From positions 1 to 21,622 of the forward strand of contig JAWXVE010000036.1 of NCBI GenBank assembly GCA_044425575.1: a stretch of 21,622 nt of DNA. Direction: 5' to 3'. This document shows, in pieces, positions 8,204 to 14,733 of the stretch (the stretch's first letter is position 1; each line of letters begins with the position of its first letter). The stretch comes from JAWXVE01 sp044425575 (lineage in GTDB: Bacteria > Bacillota > Clostridia > Lachnospirales > Lachnospiraceae). Position numbers and translations under genes: made by a program. Below the pieces are notes generated by a model. It saw nothing but the letters and a program-made list of their open reading frames with translations, ran no database searches and had not been told where the DNA came from.

Positions 8204-8647
8204 TTAATTCTCCTCTTCTCTCTCTTCTACAATTACCTTAACACCTTCTACTGCTTTCACTACTACTATGCTACCTTCAGGAATCTTGTGACCAGATTCA
8301 CTTGTTCGAGCAGTCCATTCTTGACCGCTAATTGTTACCATTCCAGTAGCATTTAAGTTATCAATTGCTGTTACTACAATTCCTTCCTTCCCTACTACTG
8401 CTTCTACATTGGTTTTAATACGATTTTTGTTGAAATGCTTCGCAACAACAGGGCGCGTAAGGATTAGCATCGCAATGGATATAACAACAAACAAAGTACT
8501 TTGTACCCAGAGTGGGGCTTGTAGCATGGCTGCAAACATTGCAATTAAAGCTCCAATTGCAAACCAAATGGTGGTGAGTCCCAGAGTGACACATTCAATT
8601 AGTACGAGCAAAACACATATCATTAACCACATAACCATCTCATTCAT
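8204..8647 (-). CDS. NfeD-like membrane protein (short form)
   Basis: Partner protein of the SPFH protein encoded next. The 147 residues have two or three hydrophobic helices at about 5-24, 26-44 and 46-64, then a soluble OB-fold-like domain at about 82-143 (VGKEGIVVTAI, GMVTISGQEWTART, IPEGSIVVVKAVEGVKVIV). It lacks the N-terminal ClpP-like serine protease domain of long NfeD proteins, so it belongs to the short YbbK-like class. A good AAAGGAG site lies ten bases before the ATG. It begins the long minus-strand run that continues to lysS. The SPFH gene follows with one base between the stop and start codons. Confidence 0.9.
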   Translation of the reverse strand: MNEMVMWLMICVLLVLIECVTLGLTTIWFAIGALIAMFAAMLQAPLWVQSTLFVVISIAMLILTRPVVAKHFNKNRIKTNVEAVVGKEGIVVTAIDNLNATGMVTISGQEWTARTSESGHKIPEGSIVVVKAVEGVKVIVEEREEEN

Positions 8648-8667
8648 ATCACTTTCTCCTTTTTCAC

Positions 8668-8696
8668 ATCATACTACAAATAGAAAAAAATCGCAA
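8668..8696 (-). promoter_or_regulatory. Possible promoter of the nfeD-like gene and its operon
   Basis: On the minus strand a -35-like TTGCGA (8691-8696) is separated by 17 bp from TATGAT (8668-8673). The -10 matches consensus at five of six positions, the -35 at four. The -35 hexamer and spacer lie in the 3' arm and U-tract of the preceding terminator, so one stretch may both end one transcript and begin the next. Predicted only from sequence. Confidence 0.4.
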
Positions 8697-8719
8697 TAAG
8701 TTCCAAACTTATTGCGATT
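8684..8719 (-). terminator. Strong intrinsic terminator of the cell-wall hydrolase gene
   Basis: A perfect 14-bp inverted repeat (8689-8702 and 8706-8719) with a 3-nt loop. On the minus strand it is followed by seven consecutive T residues (8690-8684), the first two of which pair in the stem. It starts eight bases after the stop codon of the hydrolase gene. No T-run follows it on the plus strand, so it acts on leftward transcription. Confidence 0.93.
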
Positions 8720-8726
8720 AATTCTC

Positions 8727-9797
8727 TTAATAAAATACGTGATTTCCAATTACATAACCATCTATTGTTCCCGCACGTCTAAAGCGTGTATACGTACCAA
8801 TATTACTTACTCCATTTAAGGCTTCTTGTGCTGCTTGGTAACAACTAGCTGGGGAGCCAAGTGCCACACGTTGTGCTACTTTTCCATTAGCCGCTGGTGT
8901 AAATTGTCCAGAAGCATAGATAACGCCCGTTATAGTATTCGGATATGCTGCACTTCTTACGCGATTCATAACTACCGATGCTACTGCTAATTGTCCTTCA
9001 TAGGATTCTCCACCTGCTTCACAATAGATGAGGGCTGCTAATAAGTCTAAATCTGATGTGTTAGCAATTACCGCATCATTCATTTGTTGTAAAGCTGCCT
9101 TAGCCTCTGCTTCTGCTCGTTCACGCTCTTCTATGGCTTCCATAGTCTCGCCGTGGTCAATTTCAAATTCTACTTCGAGATAAGATGCAGACAAGTAACC
9201 AATATCCCCTTCGTATTCAATGGCAATCCACTCCTCTGTCTCTTCAATTACTTCTACACGTTCCCCTTGGGCAACTAACCCATAGATTCCAGCGTCTTCT
9301 GACATATCTTTTCGTACTCGCAAGGCATCTGCATCTACAATTGCAATATAACGACCTGCTTTCTGAATTTCTTCCGCAGCGGCTTCTCCAAAGAGTAAAT
9401 AATCGTTGTTCACCCAACCGATCAAATCTCCTGATACAATCTTCGTCCATCCGTCTACTTGTTCTAAGATTTCACCACCACAATCTTGATACAACACACC
9501 AACCGCTTCTGAATCAGCACTTGGTTCACTTCTTACATTCACTAGGTTCTGTACATCTGCAATCACTAGATTATTCACTAGGTTTTCTTTTGCCAGTTCC
9601 TTTTCCTTAATCTCAATTAACTCTTCAAGTTCTTCTTCTTCAATTTCAACAGTTCCCTCTAGTACTGCACCTACTCCAACACTAACTAATTCAACTGACG
9701 TAATTGATGCGTATGCACTTTTTGATTGGCTCATTCCTGCCACCATAATTATGGCGAAAAGTATCATTCTCAGGACGCCTATCCTATCTGCTTTCAT
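8727..9797 (-). CDS. Exported cell-wall hydrolase with two SH3 domains and a SleB/CwlJ-type domain
   Basis: Probably cleaves peptidoglycan outside the membrane. The 356-residue protein begins with a signal peptide (basic start, hydrophobic 8-22, likely cut after AYA at 28-30). A very acidic helix follows at about 51-72, then two bacterial SH3 domains at about 79-136 and 150-208 (each with an N/A-L-x-V-R motif and a GWV or GYL end), which usually bind cell wall. An Ala/Glu-rich linker covers 215-240. The C-terminal Hydrolase_2 (SleB/CwlJ-like) domain covers 252-356, with the conserved glutamate in YCEAGGESYEGQLAV (Glu260) and the IGNHVFY end. The family includes spore-cortex lytic enzymes, but SH3-bearing forms may be vegetative. 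ATG 9797 is chosen because GGAGG lies five bases upstream; the in-frame ATG at 9809 overlaps that site. It has its own promoter and terminator. Confidence 0.92.
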   Translation of the reverse strand: MKADRIGVLRMILFAIIMVAGMSQSKSAYASITSVELVSVGVGAVLEGTVEIEEEELEELIEIKEKELAKENLVNNLVIADVQNLVNVRSEPSADSEAVGVLYQDCGGEILEQVDGWTKIVSGDLIGWVNNDYLLFGEAAAEEIQKAGRYIAIVDADALRVRKDMSEDAGIYGLVAQGERVEVIEETEEWIAIEYEGDIGYLSASYLEVEFEIDHGETMEAIEERERAEAEAKAALQQMNDAVIANTSDLDLLAALIYCEAGGESYEGQLAVASVVMNRVRSAAYPNTITGVIYASGQFTPAANGKVAQRVALGSPASCYQAAQEALNGVSNIGTYTRFRRAGTIDGYVIGNHVFY

Positions 9798-9836
9798 AAT
9801 AACCTCCATATTGTAGTTGTTTCATATTCTTGACAA

Positions 9837-9854
9837 TTGTTACAAACTTGTTAC
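9837..9854 (-). repeat. Direct repeat in the leader of the hydrolase gene
   Basis: GTAACAA occurs twice on the minus strand with an 11-bp period (plus-strand TTGTTAC at 9837-9843 and 9848-9854), overlapping an ACAATTGT palindrome at 9833-9840. It lies about 20-40 bases downstream of the -10 box, one helical turn between copies, so it could be a protein site. No known regulator motif is recognised. Confidence 0.35.
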
Positions 9855-9871
9855 TTTATCAAGATTCACTT

Positions 9872-9900
9872 ATCATAGCAAAGAGATTAAAATTTGTCAA
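9872..9900 (-). promoter_or_regulatory. Sigma-A promoter of the hydrolase gene
   Basis: On the minus strand a perfect -35 TTGACA (9895-9900), a 17-bp spacer and TATGAT (9872-9877, five of six). The start point should be near 9865, giving a leader of about 67 bases. It sits 24 bp after the proC stop, so transcription from upstream could also reach the gene since no terminator separates them. The housekeeping-type hexamers argue against exclusive expression from a sporulation sigma factor. Confidence 0.8.
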
Positions 9901-9924
9901 GTTTTTCTGCAAATAGCTTCTTAG

Positions 9925-10725
9925 TTACAAAGATTCTGACTTCTCAATACATGCTCCCATTGCCTCTATAATAGAAGAACGAAAACCTGTCTTTTCCAAG
10001 GTTGCAACTGCCTCTATGGTAGTTCCCCCAGGAGAGCATACTTGATCTTTTAATTTACCAGGATGTTGCCCTGTCTCTAACACCATTTTCGCACTTCCAT
10101 ACATAGATTGAGCTGCCATTTCATAAGCAATATCCCTTGGAATTCCTGCAAGTACACCTGCATCTGCCATAGCCTCTATCATCATGAAGAAATACGCTGG
10201 CGAACTCCCACTAATACCTACAACTGCGCTCATTAAGCTTTCCTTCACTTCGTATAATTTACTTACAACACTGAATAATTCAACAAATCTTTCCTTGGAT
10301 TCTTGACTTACTCTCTGACTGCAACAATAACCAGTACACCCTTCTAACACTAAGATTGGTGTGTTTGGCATGCACCGAATCATCTTCACTTGTTGTTGAA
10401 ACTGGGTGCAAAACCAGTCAAGGGTTTTACCCGGTGCAATAGATATAATGAGATGATTCTCTGTTACATAATCTTTTATTTCTCTAACGACTTCTTCCAT
10501 AAATTGTGGTTTTACTGCAAGAACTAGAATTTCCGATTCTTGCACTACTTCAATATTATTCCCAGTAACGCTAATTCCATACTTTTTCTGTATTTCTTCC
10601 AAGGAATTTACATTTCGTCTCGACCCTATCACTTCAGTTGGTGATAGAATTTGTTTCTCGATCATACCACCTACAATGGACGATGCCATATTCCCCATTC
10701 CAATGAATCCAATTTTATATTTCAT
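9925..10725 (-). CDS. proC: Pyrroline-5-carboxylate reductase
   Basis: Last step of proline synthesis: reduces 1-pyrroline-5-carboxylate with NAD(P)H. The 266-residue protein has an N-terminal Rossmann fold with GFIGMGNMA at 6-14, the central VKPQ loop and MPNTP motif of the family, and the C-terminal signature SPGGTTIEAVATLEKTGFR. The ATG at 10725 is preferred to an in-frame GTG at 10749 because the family begins at MKYKIGFIG and AAAGGA lies 11 bases upstream of this ATG, inside the longer frame. It follows the RNA methyltransferase gene by 66 bp. No terminator is seen after it. Confidence 0.95.
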   Translation of the reverse strand: MKYKIGFIGMGNMASSIVGGMIEKQILSPTEVIGSRRNVNSLEEIQKKYGISVTGNNIEVVQESEILVLAVKPQFMEEVVREIKDYVTENHLIISIAPGKTLDWFCTQFQQQVKMIRCMPNTPILVLEGCTGYCCSQRVSQESKERFVELFSVVSKLYEVKESLMSAVVGISGSSPAYFFMMIEAMADAGVLAGIPRDIAYEMAAQSMYGSAKMVLETGQHPGKLKDQVCSPGGTTIEAVATLEKTGFRSSIIEAMGACIEKSESL

Positions 10726-10791
10726 GTGATTTTCATTCCTTTCTTGCACTAACTTAATATGTTCACAAAAGTTTAGTCACGCATCTTATCC

Positions 10792-11568
10792 TCATCCCTC
10801 TCGTTGTCGCCTTGCTTCATACACGAGTAATCCGGCCGCCATTGCTGCATTAAGAGACTCTACTTGTCCACTCATAGGGATCTTCACGTACTCATCTGCT
10901 TGCTGTGCTGTGTGTTCCTCTAATCCCCGTGCTTCATTTCCAATTAAGAAGGCTGTCGGCCCTTTAAAATTCGTATCTGTATAGTATGTCGTTCCCGCTA
11001 AATGTGCCGCATAAATTCTTACGCCTACTGCTTGCAACTGCTCCAACACTTGTATCATGTCTTCTATATAAATGGTTTTCATGCGAAAGATAGAACCCAT
11101 AGTGGATCGTATGACTTTTGGATTATAAAGTTCTACTGATCCCTTTGTTAGAATCACTCCATCTACGCCTGCTCCTTCTCCTGTTCGAATGAGCGTTCCT
11201 AAGTTTCCTGGATCTTGCAGCTCTTCCCCTATTAGGAGCAAGGGATTAGCTCCTTGCATCATATCCTCTAGGGTATAATGAAATTGAGCAACCGTGCATA
11301 GTATTCCCTGAGGGTGCACCGTATCAGTCATCTTCTGAAATACATCATCCGATACAATTTCATAAGCATGTCCCTGCAAGAGTTCTTTCTCTTCCCACTT
11401 TTCATAAAAGGATTCAGAAAGATATACTTCCCGAATCCTCTCTTTAGGAGCTTCTACAAACAACTTAACCCCTTCTATTACAAAAAGGTCTCGTTCATTT
11501 CTAACTTTTGTCCGTTGCATCAATTGTACCACTTGCTTAATCCGCGCATTACTCATTGATGTGATCAT
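10792..11568 (-). CDS. SpoU/TrmH-family RNA 2'-O-methyltransferase
   Basis: A SPOUT-class enzyme that transfers methyl from SAM to a ribose 2'-OH in rRNA or tRNA. The 258 residues have an N-terminal substrate-recognition domain (NARIKQVVQL, DLFVIEGVKL). The SpoU domain follows from about 115: motif 1 GEELQDPGNLGTLIRTGEGA, motif 2 FLIGNEARGL, and motif 3 VKIPMSGQVESLNAAMAAGLL, which forms the SAM-binding knot. The layout resembles RlmB or TsnR-like proteins, but the target nucleotide cannot be read from sequence, so no symbol is given. AGGAA lies nine bases before the ATG. It follows ktrA by 22 bp and is probably co-transcribed. Confidence 0.93.
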   Translation of the reverse strand: MITSMSNARIKQVVQLMQRTKVRNERDLFVIEGVKLFVEAPKERIREVYLSESFYEKWEEKELLQGHAYEIVSDDVFQKMTDTVHPQGILCTVAQFHYTLEDMMQGANPLLLIGEELQDPGNLGTLIRTGEGAGVDGVILTKGSVELYNPKVIRSTMGSIFRMKTIYIEDMIQVLEQLQAVGVRIYAAHLAGTTYYTDTNFKGPTAFLIGNEARGLEEHTAQQADEYVKIPMSGQVESLNAAMAAGLLVYEARRQREG

Positions 11569-11590
11569 GCCAATGTATTCCTCATTTCTT

Positions 11591-12247
11591 TTAACCTATT
11601 CGCTTCACTAGTGACTCAATTACTGTGTTCTTACCTAATACGACTAGATGATCATCTTCTTGAATCTGATAATCTGGTGATGGTAAAACATTTGAATTCC
11701 CCTCTTGATCACGTATGTTTAAAATAGATACGTGATAATCTGCCGCAATATTGGATTCACGAATGGTACTGCCTACCCATTCTGCCAACGGCGGTATCTC
11801 ATAAATTGCATATCCTTCTGCCATTTCCACATAATCAAATACATGATTCATACTATATCTAGCTGCCCATTTTTCAGCAATATCCTTATCTGGATAGATT
11901 ACTTCGTCAGCACCATTCTTTAATAGAAACTTCGCTTGAATATCACGCGTTGCCTTACTAATTACAAGCTTTCCACCAAACTCTTTAACAAGACTTGTAA
12001 TTTCAAGACTGCTTTGAAAATTCGTTCCAATACAGATAATGATAATGTCAAAGTTTCCAATCCCAAGACTTCGTAGTACTTCCGGATTGGTACAATCCCC
12101 AATTCTAGCACTTGTTGCTACCGGAATCAAATCTTCAATCTTCTTCTCATCTTGATCGATAATCATAACGTTATTGCCATGTTCTATGAAATTAGATGCT
12201 ATGTGATGTCCGAATCTTCCAAGTCCAATTACTAATACTGATTTCAT
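11591..12247 (-). CDS. ktrA: Potassium uptake regulatory subunit KtrA (RCK protein)
   Basis: Cytoplasmic gating ring of the Ktr potassium transporter. Residues 1-135 form the RCK-N Rossmann domain with GLGRFG at 8-13 and the acidic residue in MIIDQDEKK that contacts the ribose of the bound nucleotide. Residues about 140-218 form the RCK-C domain. The single RCK unit (218 aa) identifies KtrA, not the double-unit TrkA. In the family, ATP and ADP binding to the ring switch the transporter. AAGGAAAAG precedes the ATG. It follows ktrB by 35 bp. Confidence 0.95.
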   Translation of the reverse strand: MKSVLVIGLGRFGHHIASNFIEHGNNVMIIDQDEKKIEDLIPVATSARIGDCTNPEVLRSLGIGNFDIIIICIGTNFQSSLEITSLVKEFGGKLVISKATRDIQAKFLLKNGADEVIYPDKDIAEKWAARYSMNHVFDYVEMAEGYAIYEIPPLAEWVGSTIRESNIAADYHVSILNIRDQEGNSNVLPSPDYQIQEDDHLVVLGKNTVIESLVKRIG

Positions 12248-12282
12248 CTTACTCTTTTCCTTCTTTCTCTCTTGCGTATCTT

Positions 12283-13623
12283 CTATCCTATTACAATCTT
12301 CTCCACTGGTAGCTGAATAGGGGGAATAATTTTACGTTTTGCAAAGGCTACTGCAAAACTAAGGCTACCAATTCTACCACAATACATAAGCATAATAATC
12401 ATGAACTTTGAAATGGGTTCCAATTCTCTCGTTACTCCAGTAGACATTCCAACTGTACCAATAGCAGAAAATGTTTCAAATAACACTTGTTCAAAAGTAA
12501 AATCTTGCACAGCAAAAATCACCATAGATGCTAATAAGGTTAGTCCAATGTTAATCATAATGACTGCATTCGCCTTTTTAATGGTTTCCTCTTCTAATCG
12601 TCGTCCAAATAAATTGGTACCTTGGGTTCTACGAGCCATAGAAAGCGCAAAGAAGATAATTACTACAAATGTAGTTGTTTTAATACCACCTGCCGTGGAT
12701 CCAGAATTTCCACCCACGAACATATATAACATAGTCAATAATTTACTACCATTGCTTAGTGCACCTGTGTCAATGGTGTTAAACCCCGCTGTTCTCGGAG
12801 TAACCGCACTAAACACCGAAGTTAATATCTTCTCAACAATGGTCATATCTTTCATTAAGTTATTATTCTCTAGTAGGAAGAATAACACAGAACCTACTAT
12901 TAAAAATACAACTGTTGCCGTTAATACAATTTTCGTATGTAACAGGTACTTTTTCACCTGAAAGCGATTTCTCATTAGATCATCCCATACAATAAATCCA
13001 ATTCCACCTATGGTAATCAATAAGATAATGGTTACGTTTACAATTACATCCCCCTTATAAGGTGTAAGTGAAGTATACGCTTCCACATCTCCCATTAAAT
13101 CAAATCCTGCATTACAAAATGCAGAAATAGCATGAAAGATACCATAATAGATTCCCTTTACAAGGCCTTTGTCAGGAATAAATCGTATCGATAGGAGCAG
13201 TGCCCCCACTCCCTCTATGATGAAAGTTCCTCTTATAATGCTTTTTGTTAAACGTACCACGCCAGCCACTTCGATGGTATTTACACTTTCATGAATTACC
13301 TCTCGCTCTTTGAGACCAATTTTCTTCTTAAAGAGTACAGCAACATATACTCCAATGGTAATAAAACCAAGTCCACCTATTTGAATGAGACTCAAGATAA
13401 TGAGTTGTCCTAATAGATTCCACTTTTGATACGTATCAGCAATCACCAATCCAGTTACACACGTAGCCGATGTAGCTGTAAATAGTGCATCAATAAATGG
13501 GGTCATATTGCCATCACGGGATACAAACGGAGTCATGAGCAAACAAGTCGCAATCATAATAATCATTAAGAATCCCAGCATAATTATTGTACCGTGTGGC
13601 ACTGTAGAAATCTTTTTTTTCAT
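12283..13623 (-). CDS. ktrB: Potassium transporter membrane subunit KtrB
   Basis: Potassium-translocating subunit that works with KtrA. The 446 residues form the four M1-P-M2 repeats of the Trk/Ktr/HKT superfamily. The four filter segments are visible with their glycines: TSATCVTG at 51-58, SAFCNAGF at 167-174, PRTAGF at 276-281 and GTVGMSTG at 389-396. A glycine-rich intramembrane gate GGNSGSTAGGIKT lies at 304-316. The length and filters fit KtrB better than TrkH. The ATG at 13623 has only a weak, distant upstream purine site, but the N-terminal MKKKISTVPHGTII is typical. It starts 25 bp after pfkA, so potassium uptake and glycolysis genes seem to share a transcript. Confidence 0.95.
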   Translation of the reverse strand: MKKKISTVPHGTIIMLGFLMIIMIATCLLMTPFVSRDGNMTPFIDALFTATSATCVTGLVIADTYQKWNLLGQLIILSLIQIGGLGFITIGVYVAVLFKKKIGLKEREVIHESVNTIEVAGVVRLTKSIIRGTFIIEGVGALLLSIRFIPDKGLVKGIYYGIFHAISAFCNAGFDLMGDVEAYTSLTPYKGDVIVNVTIILLITIGGIGFIVWDDLMRNRFQVKKYLLHTKIVLTATVVFLIVGSVLFFLLENNNLMKDMTIVEKILTSVFSAVTPRTAGFNTIDTGALSNGSKLLTMLYMFVGGNSGSTAGGIKTTTFVVIIFFALSMARRTQGTNLFGRRLEEETIKKANAVIMINIGLTLLASMVIFAVQDFTFEQVLFETFSAIGTVGMSTGVTRELEPISKFMIIMLMYCGRIGSLSFAVAFAKRKIIPPIQLPVEKIVIG

Positions 13624-13648
13624 TTTAGTAATTTCTCATCCTTTGCTT

Positions 13649-14623
13649 CTATAGGGAAAGTAATTTACTTACTTCGTATTGATATTCTGGAATATCCTTT
13701 TTCATCTCTAACGCTTCTTCAATATCAAAATCCACAAACTCCCCATGCTTGTAGCCCACTACGCGATTTGACTTCCCTTGACATAAAATATCTGTGGCAT
13801 ATGCTCCCATAATAGACGCATAGAAGCGATCCTTACAAGTTGGCGAACCACCACGCTGCATATACCCAAGTATGGTTGCACGCGTTTCAATCCCTGTAGC
13901 AGCTTCGATTCTACGAGCCATAGAAGTAGAATGTCCAATTCCTTCTGCATTAATAATGATATGATGTTTCTTACCTTTTTTACGATTGGCAATAATACTA
14001 TTAATAATACGTTGTTCATCAAAGTCATATTTCTCTGGTAATAAGATATCTTCTGCACCATTTGCCACACCGCACCATAGAGCAATATAACCTGCATTTC
14101 TACCCATAACTTCAATAATACTACATCTTTCATGTGAAGAAGATGTATCACGTACTTTGTCAATGGCTTGCATAGCTGTGTTAATGGCCGTATCAAATCC
14201 AATGGTATATTCCGTACACGCAATATCTAAGTCAATAGTCCCCGGTATTCCTATGGTATTAACGCCCTTTAAAGCTAATGCACGTGCACCACGATAAGAA
14301 CCATCTCCCCCAATTACGATTAAGCCATCAATTCCATGCCTCTTACAGGCTTCTACGCCAAGCTGTTGCCCTTCATCCGTAAGAAACTCAAGACACCTTG
14401 CCGTCCCTAGAACAGTTCCTCCTCGCTGAATGACATCAGACACATTTTGCGGTTCAAAGTCTATAATTTCGTCGTTTAAAAGGCCTTGGTATCCCTTTTG
14501 AATTCCCTTAACCTTAACGCCATTTTGTATTGCCTTACGAACAACTGCACGAATTGCAGCATTCATTCCTGGTGCATCGCCACCACTTGTTAATACACCA
14601 ATTGTTTTGATTTCCTTGCTCAT
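13649..14623 (-). CDS. pfkA: ATP-dependent 6-phosphofructokinase
   Basis: Phosphorylates fructose 6-phosphate to fructose 1,6-bisphosphate in glycolysis. The 324 residues match bacterial PfkA. Motifs: TSGGDAPGMNAAIRA near the start, GTARC (about 73-77), GGDGS at 105-109 and GTIDLD at 128-133. Glycines at the GGDGS and GTID positions indicate ATP, not pyrophosphate, as phosphoryl donor. The catalytic aspartates of TIDxD are present, but the usual Asn between them is Leu. EVMGRNAGY (about 171-179) is normal. The ATG at 14623 lies six bases after AGGAGG; a GTG codon just before it is too close. It follows dnaE by 110 bp, an arrangement I recall as frequent in Lachnospiraceae. Confidence 0.95.
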   Translation of the reverse strand: MSKEIKTIGVLTSGGDAPGMNAAIRAVVRKAIQNGVKVKGIQKGYQGLLNDEIIDFEPQNVSDVIQRGGTVLGTARCLEFLTDEGQQLGVEACKRHGIDGLIVIGGDGSYRGARALALKGVNTIGIPGTIDLDIACTEYTIGFDTAINTAMQAIDKVRDTSSSHERCSIIEVMGRNAGYIALWCGVANGAEDILLPEKYDFDEQRIINSIIANRKKGKKHHIIINAEGIGHSTSMARRIEAATGIETRATILGYMQRGGSPTCKDRFYASIMGAYATDILCQGKSNRVVGYKHGEFVDFDIEEALEMKKDIPEYQYEVSKLLSL

Positions 14624-14642
14624 CACTTACCTCCTGTAATTT

Positions 14643-14671
14643 ATTATATTCTAATCTAAATCCGTTTGCAT
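14643..14671 (-). promoter_or_regulatory. Weak candidate promoter of pfkA-ktrBA
   Basis: A perfect TATAAT (14643-14648 on the minus strand) lies about 20 bases before the pfkA start. The hexamer 17 bp upstream (ATGCAA, 14666-14671) matches a -35 at only three positions, and there is no TG extension. It may give an extra pfkA promoter, but read-through from dnaE is equally possible. Confidence 0.25.
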
Positions 14672-14733
14672 TACAACCATTACTTCTATTTTCCCCCACT
14701 ATTCTTAATAAATCTTCTTGTAACTAGAAGGTG

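Noticed and set aside
7961..8356. 131-codon plus-strand open frame across the SPFH and nfeD-like genes
   Set aside because: It overlaps two well-supported minus-strand genes, and its composition is typical of a shadow frame.
9185..9610. 141-codon plus-strand open frame opposite the hydrolase gene
   Set aside because: Low-complexity Leu/His/Gln-rich shadow of the acidic SH3 region of the real gene.
10726..10749. GTG start of proC at 10749
   Set aside because: The frame extends upstream, but the added residues contain the ribosome binding site of the ATG at 10725 and are not part of the family fold.
12401..12961. 186-codon plus-strand open frame opposite ktrB
   Set aside because: It is antisense to a certain membrane protein gene, and hydrophobic codons read backwards give long open frames. 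No ribosome binding site or domain supports it.
14714..14730. Possible dnaE terminator
   Set aside because: Only a 5-bp stem (CTTCT/AGAAG) followed by ATTTATT, too weak to call, so read-through into pfkA is likely.
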